Notes: generated by a model not told the origin, from the sequence alone. Numbered from the stretch's first letter, positions 22,501 to 33,215 are shown. The stretch: 64,000 nucleotides of DNA from Doryteuthis pealeii (GCA_023376005.1 CM042145.1:15498482-15562481); one strand, 5' to 3'. Translations and numbers: made by a program.

Positions 22501-25500
22501 CTAAACAAAATGGCATTACTTTTTGAATCACCCTCATAAATCGATACACCAGGTATTTTTTACCCCCCCCCCTATACCCAGGTGACACTGGATAGCTGCT
22601 TCTAATATATTCTAAAAGTAATGACATGCTAACATTGTATTTCAGCATGAATACATGAATTATATGGGTAAAAAGACCAACAAGAGACAAATGGCTATTG
22701 TCACTTTGAGTGATCATAATAAAGAGGTCATCAAAAATATTAGAGAAGAAAAGAAACGGATGGAAGAAGAATATGAAGAGAAGAAGAAAGGTAACTAATT
22801 TGTACTTTGCTCCAAATTACTAGAAAAAACAAATAAACAAACAAACAAACAAACAAATAGTCGGGATGGGATGTTTTCTGCTTAATAACTGATTCTTCAA
22901 GTTTAATGGCGAGTAGTTGGTTTTCTGTTCTATGTGGTTTAAGCTCACTCATAGTCAAAAGTCTAAATCCCAATATAGTTGGTTCTTCCTTTTTGTGGAC
23001 TGGTCAGCTGAAAGGGAATTTAGGGAAAGAAGCAAAAGGAACAGAGATAAAGATGACTTAGGGTAAGACTTTTATTTGTTGATTCACACTATTTCTTTGA
23101 GAGGAAATATTTCCTGAGCAAGTCAATAGGTGTTTCTCCTTGGAGTAAAAAGGGCAGAGAAACTTTTTGGCACAAAGAATTCAGGGTTTTTCTGCACATG
23201 CCCTGAGGGCTCTTCCAGTCTCAGACCTTCCAGGAAATTGTTCTTTTTTTGTGTCTTTTTATTTATTTTTTTTATTTAATTTAATTTGGTTTTATTAATT
23301 TTTATTTGGTTTAATTTTATTTTTATTAATCACCACAGTCTTTGAGATTCTGCATAATGAAAGAGAAAGGTTCCAAGGTCACTTGTTACATTGTAAACAG
23401 AGATGTTTGTATTTAAAAAGTATTTTTAAAAAAAATCCAAATCAGGATGTGGTCACTATAACAACTCAAGTGGCATGCCTGGGTGGTGAGTATATATATA
23501 TGTAAGCTGGCAGAAACTCTAAAAGAACCATGCCCTGTTGGTGAGCATTAGAATATGCTGACTGTATCCCCTGCAGTAGGTTAAGACTCCCTGAAAATAA
23601 GGGGTGTCATCGGTATGACACTAAATGACATCTGGTGGTGAGGCTCCAGTTCTAGAGCTCTAGGAAGTGTTGGGTACCCGTTCATTGCCATTACTCCAGG
23701 TCTACTCTGACCCAGAGTGGTAGTACCTGTTAGGGTCCTGTCTATGGGTTAAATAGATCTATTTAAAAATTATTTATATTTGATAGGAATACTTTATACC
23801 ATATAACTGATACCATATAAACATATGACCAACTGATTGATTGGAGAGGGCCTTTCTAGCCGCCTGTCTAGCCCAAGTAAGAACCAAAGTGGAGTGTTGC
23901 ATGTCATGGACTGTTTCAGCCACCAGGATTCTGTGCTTAAGCATCATGGTTTGCCCCTACAGCCTACTGGTGGCCTCATTAGGGGAGGGGTCTTACTCCT
24001 CTGCAGATGTGCAGCCAGCGTATTCTACAGAACCAACTGACAGGATTGGCTGGTTGGCTGGTTGGCTATTACAGCATGTCAACCCTCATGTGATTTTATA
24101 CCAAAAACGTTTTGTTCTATTCATTCTGGATGAGTATTCAACACTTTTCATCTAAACTCATTTTTTTTAAACACAATTTTTTAAAACTCATTTTTTTTCT
24201 ATTCAACCTATAGATGGGACCCTAACAGGTACTATTACTCCAGGTCAGAGTGGACCTGTGAGTAATGGTGATGAAGGGATACTCTACAATCCCCAGAGCC
24301 CCAGAATTGGAATTTCACCATTAGATGCAGTTTAATGTCATACCCAGGACACCAGCTGACTCGGCGGATAAATGAAAACAAGATTTTAACTTTAGAGTGT
24401 AACATTATCATGTCATTGAAGAAGATGTCTAATCAATTCAAAATATTTAAAAAAAAAATGATAACTAACTCTTTGCCTACATTAAGCCACTCACAGTGGA
24501 TTTCCTACCATTGTGATCCTACCATAAACTGCTGGCAGCAGCTTTCTCATTTGTCACTTGTTTACACTGAAAAATCCCTACATAATAGGATTTTATTTGA
24601 ATAGAATGAGTTCTGGGGTAAGTAGATAGTGAACTTTGAAATATCTCATCGTACAGGTAAAAAATACCAAGAAAATTTTGGGGAAATTTAGTAGGCAAGG
24701 AGTTAATTATTGCTGAAGAATTTGAAATCAAGTTAGTTAAATGTTTAGAGGTTTTACTTGATGATTTTTTCTTTTCTTCCAGTTCAATGAATTTTTTTTT
24801 CAGATCTGGAAACAATCATTTTAGGAAAAAAACATGTTCTCGAGAAGACAAAGAACCAAATGAATGAACTGAATGAATGCAAAGTAAGAATACTTATTTT
24901 AAATCTAACGATTTATGATTTTCTTTATTTCTATTCTAAAAAAAATATTGCCTTTTTTCTTGCCCTTTCATTAACGTTATAAAAATCAAATGTAGTTTTA
25001 GCTTCAGTTGCTAGAACCACTTCTTATAGTATGTTATGTGGCTTCAGAAAAACCTCCGAATGTAGGTGAATATCGTTCGGTTGGTCGGCAGTGCAGCTTA
25101 ATGTTGGTATCAGCCAGACAGCGAAGGAGTCTATTCCCTTTTCACTTGACCATCTGAGGTGGAGCACCACACCTACCGTCAGCTCCTCACTTTACCGCAC
25201 GGATTCATGTGCTACTCATATACTGATTTGGTGAGGGCCAGTATCGAACTTGGAACCTTGTGATTCGTAGGCTGATGCTCTACCGACTGAGCTAAACCAG
25301 CCCTCAAATCCAACAAAGAGGTACATAACAAAATACAGACTTTATTGTCTGAGCACATTCAACAACAATACAAATACAAAGCAGTTGGAATGAAAGTCCT
25401 AAAGAAAAAAGAAAGAGTTCTTGGTTAAACAAAGGGATGAAAGTTACCTCGAAAGGTTATCACTTTGTACAGGAGCCACGTGGTATGCCTTTTAGTTGAG

Positions 25501-27901
25501 GGGCAAGGTCCCCCCAAGTCCAACCGGACAGAGACATCACTAGTGCATGCCTGGAGATCCCAGATGAGAAAGAGAGAGTTATTTTTTCCCATGTTGTATT
25601 TAGATAGCCAGAGTGTGTACGCCCTCTAGTGGCAAACCCTGGTGGCAAGGGAAGATAACTCTTTTCCACAATCAACCACATCCCAACAAAAGAAGACAAT
25701 CACTACAATGTTGTTAACTCTCTTCTATATTTTAGCCAAACTTGTAGTTTCTATTATTTGGATTTTTCGGACTTTTATCCTCATCTTTATTGTTATATAC
25801 ACAACATTTTGTCTGATGTGCCCTCTGGCCTTCTTCAGCTGTTTCTTATTGAACTCTAGAACTTTCTTGTCGAACTCAGGAGCCTTCATGTCATAATTGG
25901 GAGCCTTCATGAAACTTCTAACTAAACACTTTATTCAATCTACTGGGGAAGACTTTTCTCCTTCCGCTAATCATGACTGGGTACGGATTAAGTTTTGTTA
26001 AGTAATCTATGTCATTATCGCCTGTGGTCAGAATTGAACTTGCAACCTAAAGATAATTGTAATTTACAACTGTATTAACTCAACCCTTATATTCATTACA
26101 CCATATGTCCAACTGTAGTTTCTATTCTGAGATTAAAATTATATATTCAGTGTATATAACAAATATAATTATCATTGTTATATCATATATGAAGTGTTCT
26201 GTCTTCATCTATGCTTTCTCTTCTCCTCCACTTCCAACTAGATCACTGAAGTTAAGTAGTGATGAGCCAGTTCAATACTTAGATGGGTGACCATTTAAGC
26301 AACATCAGGTCCTGTAAGAAACCGAATATCAAAATGACTTGATTTCGTACTAAATGACCCAAAAAGTATGGAGTACATATTCATTGTTATTACTCTGATC
26401 TGGAGTGGTAGTACCTGTTAGGGTCCCATCTATAGGTCAAATAGATCTGTTTAAAAATGACTCATTTTTTATTGTCTCCTTTCAGGTGCTTCGTGAAGAA
26501 CAGTTGACTAAGATCCAACAACTTGAAGATGAAGTCGTTCAAACAAGGAATCAACATGCCAAAAGTATCCAGGCACTTAAAGAGAATTTTCTTCATGATA
26601 AAGAAAAATTTCGCCTAGAAGCAGAAACCAAAATTCGCACATTACAACAAGAAGCAAACAAGGTGAATATCTGTCAATAATGGAGATTGTCTGTATTTCT
26701 GTCTGTAACAAAAACTACGTCATAGCTCTACGTCACAGATTACGTCACAATATTCTTTTTTTTACTGCTTGTTCATGGATCAATATGTGTATATATCTGA
26801 GATATGTTTGTGTCTTTCTTCTTAATACCATTGGTATATTATATATAAAAAAAGTTAAATGGTCTTGTATGTACTATAAAAGAAGCATGTTCTCTCTGCT
26901 CCAAAGTCCGGTTGAAACTGAAATTTAAACTAAATAATCATGTGACGCGCGAGATTCACACCTCTAGGGTCAGGGTCGCCAACAGTCCTGGTGATTTTCC
27001 ACTGACCCCTTTGAATTCTCGCTAAAGGGTCTGTCAACAATTTATGCTACCACATAAATTGTAACAAAAACACTCAACTAATTTTCACCAAATTTGGTAC
27101 ACATATGCAACTGGCTTCCAGGTATGTTTTGCGAAAAAAAAAAAAATGTTGATACTTTACCTCCCCAAATTATTAGAGAGCAAGACCCCCAAATTGACCT
27201 GATGGCCATATTGAAGGGAGATTACTATTAAATTTTTTATTACAGAGTTAGTTTTTCTAACCTATCTGAACTTAAAAAAGATTTTTTTTGACACCTAATA
27301 AAACAACTGGAAAATTATGGTGAAAAGCAAAAACTATCCTTTTACCTGCTGGTCTCAGCTGGGGTGCTTATTAGATACTTGATCCAATTTTTTTTTTGAC
27401 ATCTAATAAAATGACATCTTCAAACTTCAATAGATTTTAATTTTATTATCACAATTCTTTATAGTGTTATTTAGATGGTTTTGTTTATTCTATTTAACGG
27501 CATATCAACTCCTTATGGGTTATTTAATGCTGAAATCTGATTAATTTCTCAATGCTTGATTATTATTATCTTTATATTTGAACTGATGTTTTGTTTGTTT
27601 TCCATTACAGGAAGCTTTGCATTGTTTGTCTGAATACACTGAAGATATTCAAAATGAGAATCGTACGCTTCGAAAACAATTACTGGAATTGTTACAGAAG
27701 AATCATGCTTTAATGCTACACCAGAAAAAATTAGAAAAACAACAACAAGAATTGGTACAGGAACAACAATATGCTGAAGATTTGCATAAACTACGTGGAA
27801 AGAAACTGCAAAATGCATTAAAAAGTGAAGATCCAGGATGTGGCCATGGTTATCCTGGTCTAGCTGTTAGCACTCTTCAATCATCTTCCCAAGGAGAATA
27901 A
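15412..27901 (+). CDS. CCDC166: CCDC166-like coiled-coil protein (DUF4515), copy A, seven exons
   Basis: Coding exons are 15412-15509, 18407-18460, 21186-21240, 22646-22790, 24804-24883, 26486-26662 and 27611-27901 (900 nt, 299 aa). All introns are GT-AG and every junction phase is consistent. An in-frame TAG three codons upstream fixes the start. The product is almost entirely charged coiled coil. Landmark blocks are HEYMNYMGKKTNKRQMAIV, REEQLTKIQQLEDEVVQTRN, FLHDKEKFRLEAETKIRTLQ and LRKQLLELLQKNHALMLHQK. They align without gaps, in order, to human CCDC166 (for example YASYVSARAQRCAKAIV and FLEDKAAFEREARQRVQSL). The long Ser-rich C-tail of the human protein (439 aa) is absent. DUF4515 also includes BBOF1, a ciliary basal-body protein, but the match is weaker. 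Molecular function is unknown; a cytoskeletal or ciliary role is only inference. Exons 3-7 recur at 47640-54501. Confidence 0.85.
16415..16954. mobile_element. hAT-type non-autonomous element with 8-bp TSD
   Basis: Terminal inverted repeats of about 65 bp begin GGACCAAGTAACCAATAAGC and contain CACCCCAGCTGGGAGCTG. The 8-bp duplication ATTTTTTA lies at 16407-16414 and 16955-16962. A relative of the same length is at 62195-62734; a 3' fragment is near 27320-27390 and its duplicate near 53910-53975. The AT-rich interior has no transposase. Confidence 0.9.
17284..17321. repeat. (TA)n microsatellite
   Basis: About 19 uninterrupted TA units. Confidence 0.95.
18407..18460 (+). CDS. CCDC166: CCDC166-like exon 2 (copy A)
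   Basis: Acceptor TTTTTTACAG, donor GTATCC. Encodes LEEITSELEKCKLRVAE, aligned with the ALLSEQLDTCEESVDQVL region of CCDC166. The donor was chosen because it is the only one giving consistent phase with exon 3. Confidence 0.78.
18531..19019. mobile_element. Candidate inverted-repeat element in intron 2
   Basis: Outer inverted ends GGTAATTACATG...ATCATCCAG match the complement near 18985-19019. Inner arms CCTACTCCTAAAAATTGGTT (about 18579) and AACCAATTTTAGGAGTAGG (about 18745) also pair. No matching 8-bp flanks were found, so the ends are provisional. Confidence 0.55.
19744..19925 (+). mobile_element. SINE family A head broken by a half MITE
   Basis: GGTAATGGTTAGAGTTGTAG (A-box end of SINE A) runs directly into GGGACCATATGACC, the left arm of the 7274-7511 MITE family. 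Only the left arm and part of the CCCTAA-rich core are present. Confidence 0.65.
20033..20355. mobile_element. Foldback element with deleted right arm (copy A)
   Basis: The left arm GGTACTCTTCACGGAGAACC and a GGGTTTAGGGTT-rich core are present. Only the last bases of the right arm (CCGCGAAGAGTACC) remain. Copy B at 46327-46785 has both arms. Confidence 0.7.
20663..20965 (-). mobile_element. Penelope-like element GIY-YIG endonuclease fragment (copy A)
   Basis: The minus strand reads ELYKGETCRALKVRLEEHHK, one stop, then GEIEKSGMADHIWNEKGN...LWDEVKIIDREEHWKRRRLK. The order (Y-GET-R-L--RL-EHH, then S--ADH--E, then RR--KE) is that of the C-terminal GIY-YIG endonuclease domain of Penelope-like retroelements. 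The reverse transcriptase portion is missing. The neighbouring GAAGAAGGCC...GCTGAAATGTTGTAC segment (20965-21085) recurs at 25728, 34832-35153 and 47389, and may be the element's terminal region. Confidence 0.72.
21186..21240 (+). CDS. CCDC166: CCDC166-like exon 3 (copy A)
   Basis: Acceptor GTTATAG, donor GTAAGT. Encodes QNFNKWLEDEATKTRIES. Identical to 47640-47694 in copy B. Confidence 0.85.
21430..21552 (+). repeat. 41-bp minisatellite, three units (copy A)
   Basis: Unit begins CTTTGGTTGTTCCTTGGTGT and ends TTGGGTATGATC. Three near-identical units, followed by a degenerate partial one. Copy B (47883-47961) has two. Confidence 0.9.
22646..22790 (+). CDS. CCDC166: CCDC166-like exon 4 (copy A)
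   Basis: Acceptor GTATTTCAG, donor GTAACT, ends phase 1. Encodes HEYMNYMGKKTNKRQMAIVT and a Lys/Glu-rich helix. One synonymous difference (GAT/GAC) from copy B. Confidence 0.88.
24040..24345 (+). repeat. Interspersed repeat R1 ((TTGG)n head)
   Basis: Order: (GGTT/GGCT)n, ACAGCATGTCAACCC, an AT-rich spacer, ATAGATGGGACCCTAACAGG, a GGTCAGAGTGGACCTG palindrome, then CCATTAGATGCAGTTTAA. The same module is at 30080-30430, 30765-30960, 33325-33560 (degenerate) and 34660-34800, and inverted around 23580-23760 and 26320-26450. It is very likely a SINE-like or non-autonomous element. I cannot name the family. Confidence 0.7.
24804..24883 (+). CDS. CCDC166: CCDC166-like exon 5 (copy A)
   Basis: Acceptor TTTTTTTTCAG, donor GTAAGA. 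Encodes LETIILGKKHVLEKTKNQMN and ELNECK. One synonymous difference (ATC/ATT) from copy B. Confidence 0.87.
25108..25303 (-). mobile_element. tRNA-Lys-like SINE, family B (copy A)
   Basis: The minus strand starts GGGCTGGTTTAGCTCAGTCG, with A-box and B-box (AAGTTCGATACTG) intact, and ends GGGAATAGACTCCTTCGCTG. Confidence 0.85.
25728..25885 (-). repeat. Penelope-associated arm sequence (copy A)
   Basis: The minus strand contains CTGAAGAAGGCCAGAGGGCA and GACAAGAAAGTTC. The same sequence forms the arms of the 34832-35153 hairpin and borders the GIY-YIG fragment at 20965. Confidence 0.6.
26235..26320 (+). pseudogene. 5S rRNA-derived fragment (copy A)
   Basis: GATCACTGAAGTTAAGTAGT, then GAGCCAGTTCAATACTTAGA, then TGGGTGACC and CAGGTCCTGTAAG follow the 3' two-thirds of animal 5S rRNA (GAAGTTAAGCA, GAGCC-GGTTAGTACTTGGA, TGGG-GACC, GGGTGCTGTAGG) in order and spacing. 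The 5' third is not recognisable. It is either a 5S pseudogene or the head of a 5S-derived SINE. The duplicate is at 52739-52823. Confidence 0.72.
26486..26662 (+). CDS. CCDC166: CCDC166-like exon 6 (copy A)
   Basis: Acceptor CTCCTTTCAG, donor GTGAAT, 59 complete codons. Encodes the strongly conserved REEQLTKIQQLEDEVVQTRN...FLHDKEKFRLEAETKIRTLQ block. Two synonymous differences from copy B. Confidence 0.9.
27611..27901 (+). CDS. CCDC166: CCDC166-like terminal exon 7 (copy A)
   Basis: Acceptor TTCCATTACAG; stop TAA at 27899-27901. Encodes EALHCLSEYTEDIQNENRTL, LRKQLLELLQKNHALMLHQK and a short non-coiled tail ending SSSQGE. Two synonymous differences from copy B. Confidence 0.9.
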   Translation, partial: EALHCLSEYTEDIQNENRTLRKQLLELLQKNHALMLHQKKLEKQQQELVQEQQYAEDLHKLRGKKLQNALKSEDPGCGHGYPGLAVSTLQSSSQGE

Positions 27902-27912
27902 TTAACATTGCA

Positions 27913-28422
27913 ATTTTTCATTTCTTTTTTTCTCTTTTCTTTCCTTTGTTTTTCTTTCCTTTTTTTTCTTTCTTTTTTTCCTTTTTAACTTTTGAAAAAA
28001 TATATATTTTTTTTCTTTCTTCTTTTTCCATCTTCTTTCCTTTTTCTTTTCCTTTTCCATTCTTCTTTTTTTTTTCATTCTTTCTTTTTCTTTCTTCACC
28101 TTTCTTTTTTTTCCCTTTCTTTTTTCACTTTCTTCTTTTTTCCATTTCTTCTTTTTTTTCTTTTTTCTTTTTTTGCATTCTACCTTTTTTTTTTACTTTC
28201 TTTTTTCTTCCTTTTTCTTTTCTTTCCTTTCCTTTCTTCTTGTTTCCTTTCTTTCTCTTTTTTCTTTCTTCTTTTTTCTTTCTTCTTTTTTCTTTCTTCT
28301 TTTTTCTTTCCTTTTTCTTTTCTTTCTTTTCTTCTTTTATTTTCTTCATTCTTTTTTCCTTTCTTTTTCTTTTATTCTCTTCATTTTCTTCTTTTCTTCA
28401 TTTTCCCTTCCTTCATTTTTCT
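27913..28422 (+). repeat. Polypyrimidine tract after the CCDC166-like stop (copy A)
   Basis: About 500 nt of almost pure C/T on the coding strand, made of TTTCTTTC/TTTTTCC variants, with one interruption near 27989-28006. It starts about a dozen bases after the stop codon, so it would lie in the mRNA 3' UTR. Copy B has it at 54513-55004 with many indels. Confidence 0.9.
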
Positions 28423-28863
28423 GAAAAGTGTTTGTATTTTTCTTTTGAAGTGAGGATCATTTTACAGCCAAATAATTTTCATTCTGTTCATCAGGATGTA
28501 AGACATCCTAACAGATTACAAATCCAAGTCGGATTTATAAAATATTGGATGTGGATCATTGCCTGGCAGATTAGATATTTGTATACAAGTTGTATATTTT
28601 CTTAATCTATCACCCTTAGGATCTGGTTATTACTGGATCATATAAAATGTTTGCAAATGGAAATTGATTGATTTTTTAATGTTTTTTTTTTCTAATACTG
28701 TGAAAAATAGAACAATATATTTTTAAATATAACTTATATAAGTGGTTTTGAAAACAATTAAATTAGGGTTTAAACTGGTTTGATACCAAATTGAAAAACT
28801 TTAGACAACAAATGGTTTTGGTTGCTTCTGTAGCGATACCGCCCATAAAGTGCAAATTCCCAA

Positions 28864-28869
28864 AATAAA
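28864..28869 (+). promoter_or_regulatory. Candidate polyadenylation signal AATAAA (copy A)
   Basis: First plus-strand canonical hexamer I see after the CCDC166-like stop (in CCCAAAATAAACTATATTG). In copy B the matching site reads AAATTAGAC and the hexamer is lost. Confidence 0.45.
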
Positions 28870-29724
28870 CTATATTGCACATTCATCTGTGCAGCTTAAA
28901 AATGACAGAGTGAAGCAATGCACATGTCAGCACACCAACTACCACAATACTACCAATCTCAGTGGTTACATTTCACAGCTTGAACTGTTTCAATAGCCAA
29001 CGTCTGCTGCTCACAGCAGTCAAACCAAAAAAGAGCTTGTTCCAAGTCAGCTATCCTCCCCGTCCCCTTCCAGGGACCTCACAACTGGCTAATCACAGGG
29101 CTTCTAAAATTCGCTGCGCGAATTTAAAAAAAGATACCACTACTGAACCTAAAAAAATATAATTTTTTACAAAACATTCCCCTGGAGGTTTGGGGCGAAT
29201 TGTTGCGGCCATTTCGCTGAGCTTTCCCCACCAAATTTTCTAAAGTTAGAGTAGTATTATTTAAGTAATTTATCTAAAATTGCCATAGATAAATTCACAG
29301 GTCACATTTATGGGAGTAACTGAAACAATGGTCTTTGCATATTTTACAACTACAGTGGCCACACCTTAGATAAACTGCATGAAAATCTTATCGCACGCCT
29401 ACATAGCATGAGGCTTAAAATTACTATTGATATCAACCTAACTAATTTTGAATTTCCTAGACATTAATTCCGAAAGAAAGATACATAAGACATACCATAA
29501 ATCTAACAAGAAACTGAAATATATAAGACATAGGATTCTGCCACCCATCTATTGTTAGTTGCATAACCTTCTTTTCTTTTTATCATATCTTCTGGGCTGG
29601 CCAAATTCTTCTATCTGGGCTGATTTCTCTGTCTTCTGATCTTCTTTCTGGGATTTCTTAGGTCGACTTGGGTATTTCTTGATCTTTGTGTCTCTTTTGT
29701 TCTTACAAATGAACACAAGACTTA

Positions 29725-29725
<1 letters not shown>

Positions 29726-29763
<38 letters not shown>
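29726..29763. repeat. (TA)n microsatellite (copy A)
   Basis: Uninterrupted TA run. The copy B counterpart (57786-57831) is longer. Confidence 0.95.
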
Positions 29764-29764
<1 letters not shown>

Positions 29765-30079
29765 TATGTAAGTGAGAAAATGGAAGTGAATCCGACAATT
29801 ATGTTGAAAGATAAATGAAAAGCAAATGTTGTATGGATAAAGATTTATTTATTGAAATGCCAACATGTGTTTTTACCAAGAGTTTTTCCTTGTATACATT
29901 GTATCCTATTTAGTATTATTTCAAATATAAAATAAAATAAAATAATAATAATAGAAAAACATCAAATTTCAGTATACAAAAAGCGGTCTTCTTCGGGAAA
30001 GAATATTTTGATATTTTTTTTCAAAATATAAGAATATCCTGCCCCCGAGGAAGATCGCTTTTTGTTAGAATTGGTAGTA

Positions 30080-30430
30080 TCGTGGTAGTTGGTTGGCTGG
30101 CTGGCTGGTTGATTGGATTTTACAGCATGTCAACCCTTGTTGGGTTATTCTATGCTGAAGATGTTTTGTTTTACTCATTTTTGATGGGTATTCAAAATTC
30201 TTTTTTCAAAATCAAATTTCTTTTTTAAACACATTTTTTTTCTATTTAACCCATATACGATACCCTAACAGGTACTACCACTCTGCGTCAGAGTAGACCT
30301 GGAGGTACAGGCAATAAAGGAGTACTCCACACTCCTCAGAACTCCAAAATTGGAACTTCACCATTAGATCCAGTTTAACATCATACCCAGGACACTAAGA
30401 TCCTTGGCCACCGCCTTCTAGCGCATATGT
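30080..30430 (+). repeat. Interspersed repeat R1
   Basis: (GGTT/GGCT)n head, CAGCATGTCAACCC, GATACCCTAACAGGTACTAC and CCATTAGATCCAGTTTAA in order. A second partial copy follows at 30765-30960. Confidence 0.7.
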
Positions 30431-31067
30431 GGTAAACAGGATTGGCGGTTTGCCATGAAGGGCAATAGGGTTGGGATAATCATATAGATGCTAGGGCTTG
30501 ATGCAATTAGCCAATTGATTTGAAGGGGTCTCTCCGACCACCTGTCTAGTCCAAATAAGAGCCAAAGTGGAGTGTTGCATGTCATGGACTGCGCAGCCAC
30601 TGGAATTCCATTATTAAGCATCACAGTCTGTCCCCCATGATCAACAAGTGGCCCCACTGAGGGGATTTTATCCCTCTGCAGAGGTGCACCCCAACCGACA
30701 GGTAGATTGTTAAATGGACCTACAACTCTGGAGATGAAATTTGTCTTTTTTTTTTTAAGTCATTTTTTTTTATTTAACCCATAGATGGTACTCTAACAGG
30801 TACTACCACTCCGGGTCAGAGTAGACCTGGAAGTAATGGCAATGAAGGGGTACTCCTTACTCCTCAGAAATCCAAAATTGGAACTTCACCATTAGATCCA
30901 GTTTAACCCAGTCATACCCTGGACACTAAGACCCTCGGCCACCGCCTTCTAGTGCATATGTGATGAAAAGGATTGGCAGTTGTTTGCTAAGAAAAAAATA
31001 TGATTTGGACTTTTTTTTTTCATTCCGTGGAGTTTCAACAAGATACACTTGCGTTATATATCTATTT

Positions 31068-31355
31068 ATGGAGGCGCGTGGACTAATGGTTAGAGTCGTA
31101 GGAAATGGACTCGTCAACCCGAGTTCAATTCCTGGACGAAGCTGTTGGCATTTCACATGGCGCTAATACCCTTGGGAAAGGTATGAATCCAATTCTCCCT
31201 CCAGCTATGAGTAAATAGCAGGGCAGACTGGACTCTTTAACCATGGCTAGGTAACCAGTCTAAGAGAAAGAAAACTCTAAATTCAAACCTGTTAAACTCT
31301 GCTTAAGTAATTGACCTTGTGTCGCATCCTGCTCGTGTGGACGGGTTGGTAGATA
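31068..31355 (+). mobile_element. tRNA-headed SINE, family A (copy A)
   Basis: A-box GGACTAATGGTTAGAGTCG, B-box GAGTTCAATTCCTGG, body ending GACCTTGTGTCGCATCCTGC, then an AT-rich tail. Complete head-to-tail copy. Confidence 0.88.
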
Positions 31356-31462
31356 TATATATCTATTGATGGATAACCTTCTTTTCCTTCTTCTTATATT
31401 CTTATCAATCTTCTTAGCTGGTCGGATCATCTATTCTTCTATGTTTCTATTTGAGCTGATTG

Positions 31463-31545
31463 CTCTCTCTCTCTCTCTCTCTCTCTCTCCTGATCTTCAT
31501 TCTGGGACTCCTTGGGACTTCTTGGGACTCCTTGGGACTTCTTGG
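31463..31545. repeat. (CT)n microsatellite and short minisatellite
   Basis: CT run at 31463-31490, then alternating GGGACTCCTT/GGGACTTCTT units. Copy B (about 59527-59605) has fewer CT units and a rearranged minisatellite. Confidence 0.9.
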
Positions 31546-32317
31546 ATGTTTGTTCTTCGGTTTGTCTTCATGACCATCTTCTTGTTGTTATCGATGAACA
31601 TAAAGACTTAGCTTATTTTTGAGACATCTTTATTTCAAAGCCCAAGGTAACTGTATTAGTGGAGAGAAATGCTGGAGGGACGCCATTTATATCTGTCTTC
31701 TTCGGTCTCCCAACTAAAACTCTGTAACTTGTTCTCACAATCGGATTGACCAATTAGAAAACAGCTATAAGGTCAATGATAGGTTAAGCCTTTTCAATTA
31801 TTTTATGGGTATTTTCCATGACTCTTTATTACCAGATACATTATAAATTCTATACTAAGGTACATAATTAATAGGCAACCTGTTATGTTTTTAACATACA
31901 GATAAATATTGGAGGATTGAAATGATAATGCAAGATCAGGTTGTAAAATTAACAATGTTTTATTTAACACAGGATAGAAAATGCTTCTATTCTCAAGCGA
32001 CTTAACAAGTCTTTAAACGCTGTGTTCCAAACGTAAACAAACGCCATCCACAAGTAAGATGGCGGAGACCTCACTTCCGGCTTTGGCAAATCAAAGGGGA
32101 GCAACTCTATTTTTGTTTTAAGTCTATTTTTGTTAGGTGTTCCTAACACAACCTGTTATGTAACACCTATGAGAGTATTCTTCACAGGATGTTGCGAAGA
32201 TATTAAATTCTAGAAAATAACAAATAAAATTTTGCATTTTTTATCTGAAAGTTCCATTATGATTTAGTAAATATTTACATCCAAAATGAAGCTGGAAATC
32301 TGTGAAATATTATTTCC

Positions 32318-32625
32318 TTATTTCAGATGATAGTTTCTACAAGGGGCATTCAATAAATAAGGGGAATTTTGCTTAAGGAGTTTGCAATAAGAAGCACTGT
32401 TTACAGTTGAAACTTTTTCAAGAAATCCAATAGGGATGAGTCCTTTCATATCCCACAACACTGTCAGCATGGCCTTCTTTACTGACCACTGCACCCAGAA
32501 CTTTTTCTTCATGGAAGGGTAAGCATGTTTTAGTCGCCACAATTTGGAATAGCCTCAAAACAAATTTCTGTGAGATTAAAATAATGTTTGTAATAAACCA
32601 ATTCCAAAAAATGCAGATTGACATT
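32318..32625 (-). mobile_element. Mariner transposase fragment (copy A)
   Basis: The minus strand encodes KKKFWVQWSVKKAMLTVLWD then MKGLIPIGFLEKVSTVNSAS. It matches the VMATVFWDSKGVILIDFLEK region of mariner transposases around the second catalytic Asp (the D of VLWD). Both ends are missing. Duplicated at 60379-60686. Confidence 0.78.
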
Positions 32626-32984
32626 TTTGAAAAAAATCTTTAAAAAGATTTATTTTGCTTTTTTTTAAAAAAATGTTACTTATTCATTGACCCTCATATA
32701 TTGGAATATGGAATTTGGAAAAAAATGAATTTTCATTGATTTTGAAACTTTTTGATGGATTTTGTTGGATGATTAATTTCTTTTCTGAGTGGCACAAAAT
32801 GGCAACAATCTGTCGGGTTTTTTGGTTGTCTAATTATATTTTATTTCTTTTTCCCTCATGGATTCATTTTCATGGAAATATCCCTGCGTGATCTCTGTAA
32901 AAATAAAGTTTGAAATAATAAACTGGATGCAGATAAAATCAAATTTTGGATTTTCCTTATTTCATCAAAACATTATATACAAGG

Positions 32985-33215
32985 TGTGTCAAAAAAAGTA
33001 TTGAGATTGAAGCTGTATTTACCAAGATAGGAATGAACAATAAATGTAACGTTAATTTTTTTTCAGAATACAAGGTGTGTCAAAAAGTACAGATTTTAAA
33101 GCTGTATTTACCAAGATAGAAATGAAGAATGAAGAAAACGTTAATTTTTCAGAATACAAGGTGTGTCAAAAAGTACCGAAAATCTCGATACTTTTTTGAC
33201 ACACATTGTATATAT
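32985..33215. mobile_element. Mariner-terminus repeats (copy A)
   Basis: Three ACAAGGTGTGTCAAAAA-type motifs and one inverted TTTTTTGACACACATTGTAT are interspersed with a GCTGTATTTACCAAGATAG segment. This is a non-autonomous mariner-like array, related to 6655-6995. Confidence 0.65.

Larger units (their letters stand above)
28991..32317. other. Repeat-rich intergenic segment
   Basis: No gene seen. Contains a (TA)n run at 29726-29763, two R1 copies, a SINE A copy, a (CT)n run and a (GGGACTTCTT)-type minisatellite, each matched in copy B. Confidence 0.6.

Noticed and set aside
27902..28349. Lys/Glu-rich minus-strand open frames
   Set aside because: Complement of the same C/T tract; no domain, no splice context.
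27946..28605. Long Phe/Ser/Leu-rich open frames (219 and 153 codons), with similar ones at 54508-55152
   Set aside because: They are translations of the polypyrimidine tract; low complexity, no conserved frame, and copies A and B differ by frame-changing indels.
30418..30657. 79-codon minus-strand open frame repeated at 58483-58722
   Set aside because: Lies wholly in interspersed repeat sequence that also occurs, frame-shifted, at 23837-24040; conservation between the copies is due to the duplication.
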